Assembly: GCF_024054565.1 (NCBI RefSeq)
Contig: NZ_JAMXLR010000028.1
Span: forward strand, 41,414 to 105,413
From: Aeoliella straminimaris
GTDB taxonomy: Bacteria; Planctomycetota; Planctomycetia; Pirellulales; Lacipirellulaceae
Direction of reading: 5' to 3'
Length of the DNA: 64,000 nt
Under the pieces are notes generated by a model that saw nothing but the letters and a program-made list of their open reading frames with translations, ran no database searches and was not told where the DNA came from. Position numbers and translations under genes: made by a program. Of this stretch, positions 8,750-18,414 are shown piece after piece. Numbering within the stretch: the first letter of the stretch is position 1; every line of letters begins with the position of its first letter.

Positions 8750-11700
8750 TCACTTCTCTTCCGCTGGCACTTCCACCTGGAAGAAGCAGGCGTAGAGCAC
8801 CGGCAGCAGCACCATGGTCAGCACCGTGCCGAAGGCCAGGCCGAACATGATAGTCACGGCCATCGCAACCCAAAAGACATCTTGCAGCAGGGGGATGACA
8901 CCCAGCACGGTAGTGCCGGCGGCCAGCAATACGGGGCGCAAGCGACTCTTGGCGGCGGCGAGCACCGCGTGGTAGTCGCTCTTGCCTTCGGCCTTTTCGA
9001 TGTTGATCTGGTCCAGCAGCACGATGGCGTTCTTGATCATCATGCCGGCCAGGCTCATCGCGCCCAACAGCGCCAGGAAGCCAAAGGGTTGCCCCGTCGA
9101 CAGCAAACCGACCACCACGCCAATCATGGCGAAGGGAATGGTGCACAGAATGATCAGCGGCGGCCGGAATCCGTCGAACAGACCCACCAGCACCAGAGCC
9201 ACGATCACCACCGCTGGCACCACACCCGGGATGAGCGACTTCTGCGAGTCGCGGGCGCTTTCGTATTCGCCACCCCACTCCAAATTGTAGCCTGGCGGCA
9301 ACTCAATCGCTTCCACGGCGGCTGCAATATCGCCCTGCAGCAGCGAGGCGGGCACGCCATCGGCCGTGCGGGCCTGGATGGTAATGGTGCGGCGGCGGTC
9401 ACGGCGCCAGATGATGCCCTCGTCCCACTCCACATCGATTTTAGAAACCGGCTGCGCGAGCGGCACCGTATCGGTGGAGTTCGTGGGGTGCACCTGCAGC
9501 GTGCCGAGCGCGCCGATGAACTGCCGCGACTCGTCGGGCGTGTTGCGCACCAGGATCGGCAGCAGCTTGTCTCCCTCGCGATACTGTCCCACCGGCAAAC
9601 CGTCGAACGCCCGTTTGGTGGCCCGGCCGACGTTCTCGCGGCTGACCCTGGCCCACCGGGCTCGCTCCTGATCGTAGTTGACGACCACCTTTTTCTCGAA
9701 CTGCCGCCAGTCGGTCTGTACCACCTCGGTGTAGGGGCTCTTGTCGAACACGGACACGACCTGGTCGGCTAGCCCGCGAAGTTCGTTGATGTCGGCCACG
9801 GCAGGACCACTGAGCCGCGCTTCGACCGTCCAGGTCTTGCATGGCCCCAAGCCGTATCGCCGCACGATGGTCTGCGCTTCGGGCACGTTGGCTTCCGCCC
9901 ATTGGTCGAGCTCGGGCACCAACTGATTCAGGGCCTGGAGGTCGCGAACGTTCACAATCAGTTGGGCGTAGCACGAGTACTGTTTCTCGGGCTCCACCGG
10001 CAGGTAGAACCGCGGCGGGCCCTGCCCGATGAAACTGCTGACGGCCGTCACCCGTTCGTCGCCCAGTAGCTGCTGCTCGATGCGCTCGAGGTCGGCGGCA
10101 ACCGTCTCGATGCGAGTGCCTTGCGGCGCCCAGTAGTCGACCATGATTTGCAGGCGGGCCGAGTCGGGGAAGAACGTGCGGTCGATCGATCCGAAAAAGA
10201 ACAGGGCCACGCACAATAGCGCCGCCATGCCACCCACGACCAGCCAGCGAAACTGCATGGCGGTCCTCAGCAACCGGCCAAACGCCTGGTAGAACTTGCC
10301 ATCGTAGGGATCGCGGTCGGCGCTGGTATCGGTCTTGGGCTGCGGCAACATCCACATGCACATCAGCGGCGTGATGGTCACCGATAGCAGCCAACTCAAC
10401 AGCAGCGCCACGGCTACCACTTGAAACAGCGACGCGCAGTACTCGCCGGCGCTCTCGTCCGAGGCGTAGATGGGATAGAAAGCCATCCCGGCGATCGCCG
10501 TTGCCCCCAGCAGTGGCAGCGAGGGCAGTGTGGCAGCTTCAATGGCGGCCTTCTTACGATCCATCCCCTGCTGGATACGAACCAGGATGCCGTCGGCCAC
10601 CACGATGGCGTTATCGACCATCATGCCCATGGCGATGATCAGCGCGCCGAGCGACATCCGCTGCAGATCGATGCCCCATAACGCCATGACCAGAAACGAC
10701 CCCAGAATGACGAATACCAGCCCGCACAGCCCTACCACCATGGCAGTGCTGAACCCCATGGCGATCCACAACACCACCAGCACGATGATCACCGCCTCGG
10801 CCAGGCTGATCATGAAGTCGTCGATCGACTCGCTCACCAGGTCCGACTGCCAGGAGATGCGATGCGGTTCGATGCCAACGGGCAGTTGCTCTTCGAGTTC
10901 GTGCAGTCGCTGGTCGATCGCGCGGCCCAGGTCGACAATGTTAGCGCCCGGTATGTTGGCAATCGCGATGCCGATGGCGGGCTGGCCATTGTACCGCATC
11001 ATATTGGCGGCAGGATCCTTGTAACCGCGGCGGACCTCTCCGATGTCGCCGATGCGGATGATCTCGTCGGTAGCCTTCAGACCTTGCGTCAGGTTCACGG
11101 TGCCAGCGACGGTCAGATCGGCGATTTCCTCGGGCGAGCGAAACGCGCCGGTCTGCTCGATCCGCAGCCGCTCGTGCGGCAGATTCAGCGCCCCCGAGTC
11201 GACCACCGCGTTCTGACTGGCGAGCGTGGCGTGGACCTGTTCCATGGTAATGCCGACTTGCGAAAGCTGCGAGTCTTGCACATCGATGTAGATGCATTGA
11301 GGCTGCACGCCCCACAGCTCGACCCGGGCCACGCCCGGCACCAGGCTGAGCTCCTTCTTGAGCAAGTCGACGTGGGATTCGAGTTCCGCATCGGTAAAGG
11401 CATTGTCACGGGTCACCGCCAGCAGGAAGCCGTACACGTCGCCAAAGTCGTCGACCACCTGTGGCGTCCCCGCCCCCGGCGGAAGCTGGCCGCGAACGTC
11501 GTCGACCTTGTTGCGCAACTGGTTCCAAATGGCGGGCAGCTCTTTGGAGTCGTAGCTCGGCTTGATCTCGATCTGCACGATGGAACTGCCGGGCCGCGAC
11601 AGGCTTTTGACATACTTCAGTTGGGCGAGTTCCTGGATAGCAATCTCGATGCGATCGGTAACCTCCAGTTCCACCTCCGCAGCGCTGGCACCGGGATAGC

Positions 11701-11848
11701 TGGTGACGATGGTCGCGCTTTTCACGGTGAACTCGGGGTCTTCGAGCTGCCCCAGGTTGAAGTAGGACAATGCCCCGGCTACCAGCAGGGTAAACGTGGT
11801 GAAACTGGTGACCGTGGGCTTGTTGACGGCAACGCTAGCGATACTCAT
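8750..11848 (-). CDS. RND efflux pump inner-membrane permease
   Basis: The product is a 1032-residue proton-driven transporter of the RND (AcrB/MexF-like) family that exports drugs or other small molecules across the envelope with an adaptor protein. The N-terminus (MSIASVAVNKPTVTSFTTF) is the usual first span, followed by large periplasmic loops and 12 spans. The TM4 motif GMMVDNAIVVADG (around residue 400) holds the proton-relay Asp, with Asn in place of AcrB's second Asp as in many relatives. The matching C-terminal repeat MSLAGMMIKNAIVLLDQI is present. Its ATG overlaps the stop of the adaptor gene by 4 bp, so the two are translationally coupled. No outer-membrane channel gene is adjacent. 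Confidence 0.95.
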   Translation of the reverse strand: MSIASVAVNKPTVTSFTTFTLLVAGALSYFNLGQLEDPEFTVKSATIVTSYPGASAAEVELEVTDRIEIAIQELAQLKYVKSLSRPGSSIVQIEIKPSYDSKELPAIWNQLRNKVDDVRGQLPPGAGTPQVVDDFGDVYGFLLAVTRDNAFTDAELESHVDLLKKELSLVPGVARVELWGVQPQCIYIDVQDSQLSQVGITMEQVHATLASQNAVVDSGALNLPHERLRIEQTGAFRSPEEIADLTVAGTVNLTQGLKATDEIIRIGDIGEVRRGYKDPAANMMRYNGQPAIGIAIANIPGANIVDLGRAIDQRLHELEEQLPVGIEPHRISWQSDLVSESIDDFMISLAEAVIIVLVVLWIAMGFSTAMVVGLCGLVFVILGSFLVMALWGIDLQRMSLGALIIAMGMMVDNAIVVADGILVRIQQGMDRKKAAIEAATLPSLPLLGATAIAGMAFYPIYASDESAGEYCASLFQVVAVALLLSWLLSVTITPLMCMWMLPQPKTDTSADRDPYDGKFYQAFGRLLRTAMQFRWLVVGGMAALLCVALFFFGSIDRTFFPDSARLQIMVDYWAPQGTRIETVAADLERIEQQLLGDERVTAVSSFIGQGPPRFYLPVEPEKQYSCYAQLIVNVRDLQALNQLVPELDQWAEANVPEAQTIVRRYGLGPCKTWTVEARLSGPAVADINELRGLADQVVSVFDKSPYTEVVQTDWRQFEKKVVVNYDQERARWARVSRENVGRATKRAFDGLPVGQYREGDKLLPILVRNTPDESRQFIGALGTLQVHPTNSTDTVPLAQPVSKIDVEWDEGIIWRRDRRRTITIQARTADGVPASLLQGDIAAAVEAIELPPGYNLEWGGEYESARDSQKSLIPGVVPAVVIVALVLVGLFDGFRPPLIILCTIPFAMIGVVVGLLSTGQPFGFLALLGAMSLAGMMIKNAIVLLDQINIEKAEGKSDYHAVLAAAKSRLRPVLLAAGTTVLGVIPLLQDVFWVAMAVTIMFGLAFGTVLTMVLLPVLYACFFQVEVPAEEK

Positions 11849-13128
11849 TTGGCGGCCACCTCGTAGGCGGTGAGCTGGATCCGCACCTTCTGACCTTCTT
11901 CGATCTGATAGACCCCCGCCGTGGCGACGATCTCTTGCGACTTCAGGCCGCTGGTGATTTGCAGCCCGCGGCTGGTAAGTTTGCCGACGCTCACATCACG
12001 GAGCTGCGCCGTACCCGTCTTTCCATCGCTCGTTTCAATCACCCAAACGTGCGATTGCTGGTCGTCGCCTTCGAACACGGCCGTCTCGGGCACTTCGATC
12101 GCGACTTCGCCGCTGCCGGTATCGAGCTGCACCTTGCCGGTCACGCGACCGGTCATGCCTGGCAGGATCTCCATGCCCTCGGGCTGATCCATGATCAAAG
12201 TTACCGGGTAGGTTCGCGTGGAGCGTGTGGCTTCGGTGCCAACTTCTTTCACCGTAGCGGGTAGCGGCTTGCCGGGCAGCGCATCGAACTCGCAGGTGAT
12301 GTCGGTCACGTGCGGCACCAGCGAGATCGAGCCTTCCGGCACGTTGACGATAATTTCGATGCGGCTGGTATCGACGATCCGGACGATTGGTTCCTTGGCT
12401 TGCACGTTCTCGTAATTCTCGACGTACTTGGCGACCACCGTGCCGGCGAAGGGCGCCTTGAGCTTCGTGTACGATAGGTCGGCTTGTGCCAGTTCGTTAG
12501 CCGCCTTTAATGCGTCGACCTGCCCCTGCTTGGCATCGAGATCTTCCTTGCGAGTGGTCTCGGCGATCGCCAATTCCTTCTCGGCCTCGGTGAATTCGGC
12601 CTCGGCCAGTTGTTTGGCTTCCAAGTAGCGATCGTAGTCGCTCTTGGATATGGTGCGCGAAGCCAATAGCGGTTCGGCCCGCTGGAACTCGTTGGTCGCG
12701 GTCCGCTTCTTGGCCTCCGCCTTGTTGCGGGCCGCGATGAGCCGCTCGACTTCCTCCTGCCGAGCCCCCGCCTTCATGGCGGTGAGCTCCGCCGTGGCGG
12801 CCTTCAGGTCGGCATTGGTTCGATCCACTTCATACTGGAACTGGGTGGGATCGATCTCGGCCACGACGTCCCCCTCCGCGACCTTGGAACCAATATCGAC
12901 GCGGAAGCGGGTCAGCGGCCCCGAAATGCGAAACGCCAGGTCGACTTCCTGCGTGGCTTTCGCGCGGCCCGGCAGATAGCCACTGTGGAAGGCCTCGATG
13001 TCGTTCAGACGCACTGCCCGAACGGGCCGGATCACTTCGGCCGGCGGGGGCGGCTTTTTACAGCCAATGGTTGTCAACAGCACCGCAGCACCAATGAGCC
13101 CCAGACCAACACTCCGAAAAACAGCCAT
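11845..13128 (-). CDS. RND efflux periplasmic adaptor (membrane fusion protein), lipoprotein
   Basis: The product is a 427-residue HlyD/AcrA-type adaptor that links the inner-membrane RND permease encoded directly downstream to an outer-membrane channel. The start at ATG 13128 has GAGG 7 nt upstream and begins a lipoprotein signal peptide with the lipobox LTTIGC (Cys about residue 22). The order is lipid anchor, biotinyl-lipoyl half (DIGSKVAEGDVVAEID), a long coiled-coil hairpin (about 80-185), the second lipoyl half (LKAPFAGTVVAKYVE), beta-barrel and membrane-proximal domains. The permease start overlaps its stop. The stretch 13129-13331 upstream holds no gene. Confidence 0.93.
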   Translation of the reverse strand: MAVFRSVGLGLIGAAVLLTTIGCKKPPPPAEVIRPVRAVRLNDIEAFHSGYLPGRAKATQEVDLAFRISGPLTRFRVDIGSKVAEGDVVAEIDPTQFQYEVDRTNADLKAATAELTAMKAGARQEEVERLIAARNKAEAKKRTATNEFQRAEPLLASRTISKSDYDRYLEAKQLAEAEFTEAEKELAIAETTRKEDLDAKQGQVDALKAANELAQADLSYTKLKAPFAGTVVAKYVENYENVQAKEPIVRIVDTSRIEIIVNVPEGSISLVPHVTDITCEFDALPGKPLPATVKEVGTEATRSTRTYPVTLIMDQPEGMEILPGMTGRVTGKVQLDTGSGEVAIEVPETAVFEGDDQQSHVWVIETSDGKTGTAQLRDVSVGKLTSRGLQITSGLKSQEIVATAGVYQIEEGQKVRIQLTAYEVAAK

Positions 13129-13331
13129 CACCACACCTCGGCACGAGCAAATCGAAAAGTGGTGCCCCCCCAAGAGAGCGACCTTCCCCAAGTTACCCGA
13201 CCGAGAGGGCGATGCCTACCTCATGCACGAGCGGGCAATGAATTGACGCAGGTCCAGATTCGCGAACGCCGTTGATCGACATTGGCGTGATGGTTCGATC
13301 CAGCCAAACAACCAGCACTCGGTGGCGTCGA

Positions 13332-14252
13332 TCATTCAGCCAGCGCGGCCTTCAGTGCGGTGCGTATGTCGGGGCAGGCGAACTCGAAGCCCTCGCCCGT
13401 GAGTCGCGTGGGATAGATCCGCGCGCCGCCCAGCAGCAGTTCGTCGGCCATCTCGCTACCAACCATCAAACGCACGGCGAAGGCGGGAGTGCGCATCACG
13501 GTGGGACGATGCAGTAGCTCGCCCAGTGTTTGAGTGAACTCGCGATTCGTCACGGGGTTGGGCGCCGTGGCGTTGACCGCGCCGTGCAGCGGGTCGTGGT
13601 CCAGGGCAAACTGAATCGCGGAGACCACGTCGGCGAGCGCTACCCAGCTCATGTATTGATCGCCCGAGCCCAAGGTGCCGCCGGCCCCCATGCGGAATGG
13701 CGTGAGCATCTTGGAGAGCGCTCCCCCTTCGCTGCTGAGCACCACGCCGATGCGTATCTGGCACACCCGAATGCCCGACTCCCATGCGGGCTGCGTGGCG
13801 GTTTCCCAGTCGCGACACACGTCGGCCAGGTAGCCCTTGCCGCCAGGCGAGGTCTCGTCGATGCGTTCGTCGCCCCGTACACCGTAATAGCCAATGGCCG
13901 AAGCGTTTACGTGAACGCGGGGCTTTTTTTCGAATCCTGCCAGGGTCTCGCACAACAGCCGTGTGCTTTTAACGCGGCTTTCGCGAATCTTCTGTTTGTA
14001 TTCGTCGGTCCAGCGGTGCTCGGCCAGGCCGGCACCCCCAAGATGCACCGTGGCGTCGACGCCCTGCAGTGCGTCGGTATCGATCTCGCCTGCCGAGGGC
14101 TTCCAGTAGATCTCGCGATCTGGATCTTTGACCGGTCGGCGGACCAGTCGCTTGACGGTGTGGCCATCGAGTTCGAGCGCGGTGCACAGGGCCGAACCAA
14201 TTAAACCCGATGCCCCGCCGATGGCAATCACTTGCGAAGGATGGTTGATCAT
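13332..14252 (-). CDS. TIGR01777 family SDR epimerase
   Basis: The product is a 306-residue NAD(P)-binding protein of the extended SDR type, TIGR01777 (YfcH/SulA-like) subfamily; the physiological substrate is unknown. The Rossmann motif is GGASGLIGSALC (near the N-terminus), followed by VHLGGAGLAEHRW, the subfamily signature in which AGxxI is typical, and SAIGYYG in the catalytic region. The C-terminal DUF1731-like part (PNPVTNREFTQTLGELLHRP, GSEMADELLLGGARIYPTRL) is intact. ATG 14252 is chosen because upstream residues look untranslated; the ribosome binding site is weak. It is transcribed alone on the minus strand. Confidence 0.92.
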   Translation of the reverse strand: MINHPSQVIAIGGASGLIGSALCTALELDGHTVKRLVRRPVKDPDREIYWKPSAGEIDTDALQGVDATVHLGGAGLAEHRWTDEYKQKIRESRVKSTRLLCETLAGFEKKPRVHVNASAIGYYGVRGDERIDETSPGGKGYLADVCRDWETATQPAWESGIRVCQIRIGVVLSSEGGALSKMLTPFRMGAGGTLGSGDQYMSWVALADVVSAIQFALDHDPLHGAVNATAPNPVTNREFTQTLGELLHRPTVMRTPAFAVRLMVGSEMADELLLGGARIYPTRLTGEGFEFACPDIRTALKAALAE

Positions 14253-14465
14253 GGAGTGTCGCTCGCTTGATAGCCGTGCGTGTTTACCGCAGCGACTCTG
14301 TCCAGGGCGCCTGCAGGTGACAGTATAAGTAGTATGGTCTGGGCGGCTAGTACTTCGCAACGCCGTATTCAGAGTCAGGCGGAAGCAACTGGGCGCGGAT
14401 TTGCTCGATAACACCCGCAGATGGCGCAATCGGCGCACATTGCAAGCCGAGCTCGCCAAGCAAGA

Positions 14466-15473
14466 TTAGCGAGTTGTCGACCCCGTAGCGGCAAAATCGG
14501 TCCGCTGCACCGGGCGACGATCGCTTGCACAGCGGAAACCCACGTTGCTCGCCGTGTGGTGAGGCGGGGCATGCCCGCGGGCGGATACGGCCAACTCGCT
14601 GCCCGCCCCGCCGGTGCTTAGCCACGATCCACCGCGCAAGACGCGAGCCTCGCCACTGAGCGGGCCGGTAGGATTCTGCTTGGGACTGGCAAAGTAGTAG
14701 TCGGCCGCGTACCAATCGTGACACCAGCACCACACGTTGCCGGCCATGTCGTACAGTCCGAAGCGATTGGGCGGATACTGGGCCACTGGGGCCAGTCCGC
14801 GAAAGCCGTCATGGCCGAGGTCCTGCTGCGGAAAGCGGCCCTGCCAGAAGTTGGCTTGTGGCATCGAGCCATGCAGTTGATCGCCCCAGGCGTACGTGCT
14901 CTCCATCAAACCGCCGCGCGCCGCCACTTCGTACTCGGCTTCACTCAACAGACGCTTGCCAGCCCAACGGGCGTAGGCCACCGCGTCGTCCCAACTGACA
15001 TGCACGACGGGCAGGTCGCCCCGCGCGGCCAGCGTGCTGAGCGGTCCCTCGGGTGCGTCCCACTGCGCGCCGTTGACCTCCAGCCATTCGTGGCGGTCGA
15101 GGTCGAAGACCAGCGACGAGCCGCGCCGCTCGGCCGTGGTTCGATAGTCGGTCGCCGCGACGAACTGGGCGAACTGATCGTTGGTCACCGGGCGGATATC
15201 CACCCAGAAGGCGTCGAGGTCGACTTCATGTTCCGGTTTGCGATCGAGCTGGCTGCTGTTGGAACTGCCGACCAGGGCGTGCGACGAGGCGATGCGGACC
15301 ATGCCAGCTTGCTCGACTAAGGGCGGATCGCCGGCGGCTGCCACTTCGATGGGCGTAGCCGGATCGATGGGTCCATGCCACCAAAAGAACATTGCCCGCC
15401 CCGCCGCCCACATGCCAATCGGCAAGGGCGCCACCAGCACGATGAGCACGATGGTCCAAAAGCGGTTTTGCAT
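14466..15473 (-). CDS. SUMF1/FGE-fold protein, membrane anchored, lacking catalytic cysteines
   Basis: The product is 335 residues: an N-terminal signal anchor (FWTIVLIVLVAPLPIGMWAAG) and a formylglycine-generating-enzyme (SUMF1/EgtB/PvdO) fold facing the periplasm. Family blocks are FWVDIRPVTNDQFAQF, LPVVHVSWDDAVAYARWAGKRL, SEAEYEVAARGG, FGLYDMAGNVWCWCHDW and the final SNVGFRCASD. In true sulfatase activators the segment after RGGS carries two copper-binding Cys; here it reads SWLSTGGAGSELAVSARG with none. It is therefore unlikely to oxidise sulfatase cysteine and may be a carbohydrate-binding or structural relative. ATG 15473 is used because the signal anchor follows at once. Confidence 0.88.
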   Translation of the reverse strand: MQNRFWTIVLIVLVAPLPIGMWAAGRAMFFWWHGPIDPATPIEVAAAGDPPLVEQAGMVRIASSHALVGSSNSSQLDRKPEHEVDLDAFWVDIRPVTNDQFAQFVAATDYRTTAERRGSSLVFDLDRHEWLEVNGAQWDAPEGPLSTLAARGDLPVVHVSWDDAVAYARWAGKRLLSEAEYEVAARGGLMESTYAWGDQLHGSMPQANFWQGRFPQQDLGHDGFRGLAPVAQYPPNRFGLYDMAGNVWCWCHDWYAADYYFASPKQNPTGPLSGEARVLRGGSWLSTGGAGSELAVSARGHAPPHHTASNVGFRCASDRRPVQRTDFAATGSTTR

Positions 15474-15570
15474 GTGAAAAGCGTCCTGCTTTCGGCTGTT
15501 AGCAATCAGCAAGAAGGTGCGATACCGCCTTCAATCGGAACATTGGCATTGAGCATTCGAATTGGGGCGC

Positions 15571-16443
15571 TCACCGTCGTTTGTCTTTATAGTACTTGCT
15601 GAGCTTCTGCAGCTCCCGTCGTTCGCTGGACGAGAGGCTGTCCTGGCCCGAGGCAGCGATCTTCTCCAACAGCTGATCCAGCCGCAGTTTTTTCTTGTCT
15701 TCTTGGTTTTCGGGCCGGTGCACTTTCAACTTCGGTCGCCGCTTGAGACTGGGCATCTTCGCACCGGTTGGCAGGTAGTTCATCAGCCGGATGCCCGACT
15801 TGTAGTACAGGTAGGCGAACAGGAAGCCGCCCAAGTGTGCGGTGAAGGCCACTCCTCCGCCGCCGCCAAATGCTCCCAGCATGTCCGAACCCACGATGAA
15901 CACGCCCAACACCCAGGCCGGCATCGGGATGAAGAACATGAACAGGATCGTAACGCGTGGATACAAAATGATGAACAGCAGCAGTACGGCGGAGACGCCG
16001 CCCGAGGCCCCAATCACCGTGGCCTGCTGCCCCGCGATAAGCACCGTGAGGCTCCAGAACAGCCCGGCGAAGACAATCGACGCCAAATAGAAGGCGAGAA
16101 ACTCCTTGCCGCCATAACGGTCTTCGACCATCCGACCGAACATCCACAGCACAAACATGTTGCCGGCGATGTGCCACAGTTTCCATGGATCGTGCAAGAA
16201 TCCGTAAGTCAACAACCCCCATGGCGCGAACAACCAATCCGAGTGCAGGGCAAACAACTGGTCGAACCAGGAACCTGGCGGTGGAGCACGAAACACAAGT
16301 TGCACGACGAACACGATGGCCGTGACGATGACGATTTTCACCGTTACCGACTGCACACCGCCAAAGTGCAGGCCTGGTTGGTCGCGATAGCCGTAACCAT
16401 CGTCGTACCCGTAGCGTCCGTAATCGCGGTCGTTGATGCCCAT
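15571..16443 (-). CDS. rhomboid family intramembrane serine protease
   Basis: The product is a 290-residue six-span rhomboid protease that cleaves membrane proteins within the bilayer. The catalytic Ser147 lies in GASGG and His203 in AHLGG. The oxyanion and fold residues HIAGN (91-95) and LLTYGFLHD (77-85) are present. A glycine/tyrosine-rich cytoplasmic N-terminus (DYGRYGYDDGYGYRD) precedes TM1. The C-terminal cytoplasmic tail ends in a Lys-rich linker and a helical motif (LDQLLEKIAASGQDSLSSSER) that I know from rhomboids of Planctomycetota and Bacteroidota. It is probably transcribed with the FGE-fold gene, which begins 97 bp downstream. Confidence 0.93.
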   Translation of the reverse strand: MGINDRDYGRYGYDDGYGYRDQPGLHFGGVQSVTVKIVIVTAIVFVVQLVFRAPPPGSWFDQLFALHSDWLFAPWGLLTYGFLHDPWKLWHIAGNMFVLWMFGRMVEDRYGGKEFLAFYLASIVFAGLFWSLTVLIAGQQATVIGASGGVSAVLLLFIILYPRVTILFMFFIPMPAWVLGVFIVGSDMLGAFGGGGGVAFTAHLGGFLFAYLYYKSGIRLMNYLPTGAKMPSLKRRPKLKVHRPENQEDKKKLRLDQLLEKIAASGQDSLSSSERRELQKLSKYYKDKRR

Positions 16444-16620
16444 GAGGCCTTTGATCGAAAGAATGCTAGCAAATCGTCTGCGGCGGGGACGCCGCTGGGG
16501 GTGCCACCATATCTTACGTCACGAACCACATAAAGAGCAGCCGCGCCGCGCGGCGGCCTAACCCCGCTATTCGGGTAGGCGAAGGGTGCGGGAAGGACGT
16601 GAAGGGGGCCGATTTCACCG

Positions 16621-17841
16621 CTATTCGATGCTGGAGCCCATGTCGCGGGCCAGATCGCTGTTCTGCTGCAGAAGATCCGACAGCAGGGCCTGGGCGTTGG
16701 AGAGTTGGGTTTCGACCTGCGACTGGTGGGCCTGGATGGCCTGGCGGTCGCGTGAGGTGCCGGCCACATCCTGACGCAGTTTGCCCTGCTCCGCCTCGTG
16801 CATCGATTGCACTTTGCGGGCGCTGGTCAGCGCCTGGTTGAGCAACTTGTTGTCTTCGACCAGTGCGTTGTGGTCGGCTTCCATTTGCGTGTAGCGCTTC
16901 GAGAATTCCTGGAACAGCAGGTTGTAATCTCGCAGCGTACGGCTGTACTTGAACTGGGTGCTCGCATTCCAGTCGTCGGGCAACACGAGTTCGCCGTCCG
17001 TGTTGTAACCGACCTTGTTGAAGTCTTCGTCGCCTGGTTGCGCGGGCCCACCATGACGAAGGTACTCTTCCACCGATTCGGAAGGTAGCAGTTGCTGGAG
17101 TTGTTCATCCGTGGTGCCGGCCAGAATCTCCAAAATACCCTCTGGGTGCTGGTCGACGGGCATGTTCTCGTACATGATCCAAGGCCCGCGGGTCTTCTGC
17201 AATCGCTCCATTGCCCGCTGATCGAACTGCGAAGCCGGTTGCACCTGGATTTGCTGATCGCCGGTGTTGGTCACCCGGAAGTCGCCGATGTACTGCGGTC
17301 CATTCTGGTTGCGCGGCTGAGCGTCGCCCTGTTCGAAGACGTACAGAATGGTGTCGTTGGCAATGCCGTGAGGCGAAGGCGCTGGAATGCTCAGCGTAAA
17401 GGTAACCGTGGCGGGATCGACGTTCTCAATGCTAACGTCGCGCCATACCCGCCCCCGCACCCGGGAGACCATACCCAAGTCGTGGGCCAGGTCGCGGACA
17501 CTGAGCATGCGTGGCACGTCGTCCTCGCTGCTGGTCTCGGACATTTGCACGGGTATCTCGGCCCCCTCGAGTTGGCCGATGATCTGCTGGTTCTCGGTGC
17601 CGAACTTCAGGGCCGCGACTTGCGGTTCGAGCTGCTCGATCTGCCTCTGATTCTTCGCATTGGCTTCGCCATACAGTCGCTGGATGCGGAACACCTCGCC
17701 GGCCAGGATGAAGAACGCCAGGGAGAGCAGAAACACCGTCTCGGTGAGCAGCACATGCGACCAGTGCCAGTACTTCGAGCAGAAGTAGCACGCCACGAAC
17801 GACAACACCAGCAGCAGGCCTAGTACGAGTAACGTAATCAT
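16621..17841 (-). CDS. membrane-anchored coiled-coil hypothetical protein
   Basis: The product is 406 residues with two N-terminal spans (about 1-18 and 28-50), a soluble middle domain (about 115-260) of mixed beta character that includes TVTFTLSIPAPSPHG and IGDFRVTNTGDQQIQVQPAS, and a long C-terminal coiled coil (about 310-400) of heptad-like Leu/Gln/Glu. I do not recognise a family. The gene is monocistronic or leads the run of minus-strand genes down to 14466. A role in the cell envelope is an inference from topology only. Confidence 0.7.
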   Translation of the reverse strand: MITLLVLGLLLVLSFVACYFCSKYWHWSHVLLTETVFLLSLAFFILAGEVFRIQRLYGEANAKNQRQIEQLEPQVAALKFGTENQQIIGQLEGAEIPVQMSETSSEDDVPRMLSVRDLAHDLGMVSRVRGRVWRDVSIENVDPATVTFTLSIPAPSPHGIANDTILYVFEQGDAQPRNQNGPQYIGDFRVTNTGDQQIQVQPASQFDQRAMERLQKTRGPWIMYENMPVDQHPEGILEILAGTTDEQLQQLLPSESVEEYLRHGGPAQPGDEDFNKVGYNTDGELVLPDDWNASTQFKYSRTLRDYNLLFQEFSKRYTQMEADHNALVEDNKLLNQALTSARKVQSMHEAEQGKLRQDVAGTSRDRQAIQAHQSQVETQLSNAQALLSDLLQQNSDLARDMGSSIE

Positions 17842-18414
17842 CGACTAACGAATCCTTGCTGCAATACGAGCGACGACGCCAGACACGGAACTTGGCGTCG
17901 AGGTGATGTGAAGTTGGGTAAACTGCCTGTATCGATGATAAATGGGCCCGCCGGTGCGGTCAACTAATCCGAGCGGTTCCTGCCGGTCGTAAGTACCGCG
18001 TGCAGCGGCATTTAGGCAAACCGCGGCCGCACAACCGGCAGAACCCGTACGCGGGGCCACTCGGGCGATGCCGGAACGCCCAATGCTTCGGTGCCGAAAT
18101 TCGTGAATATTGCGTTGCCATCGGGCACTGCGCCGGCTGAGTCGACAGCGGCTCACCCGGCACCGCGGTTCCGGCACTGCGGTTTCTACGGAACAAAAAG
18201 CTTGCCTGTTCCGTACACTCTCGTGGAGGAAATCGCAGCTATTGTTTCCGGCATCGGGGCCCCGCAGGCGGTTGCACCAAAGATCTGCTAAATTGGTGCG
18301 AATGCTAAAAAAGTGGCCCCAACAGGGGCTTTTCGCGCACTTCCGTAAGTACCGGGCAGGGAACTCTCAGGCCCGGCTCTGCGTCCAATTCTCAAACACA
18401 ACTGGTTTGTATCC
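17842..18414. other. intergenic gap between divergent genes
   Basis: No gene was seen in this 0.57-kb region. It separates the divergent coiled-coil membrane protein gene and the ECF sigma factor gene. A candidate ECF-type promoter lies at 18360-18385 and is listed separately. Confidence 0.5.
18360..18385 (+). promoter_or_regulatory. candidate ECF-sigma autoregulatory promoter
   Basis: GGAACT (18360-18365), a 16-nt spacer and CGTC (18382-18385) fit the general GGAAC-N16-CGTC pattern of ECF sigma promoters, and the site ends 29 nt before the start of an ECF sigma gene. Autoregulation of ECF genes is common, but this match is by eye and short. Confidence 0.3.

Noticed and set aside
8699..9772. 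357-codon open frame opposite the RND permease
   Set aside because: It is antisense to conserved RND motifs and has no recognisable features.
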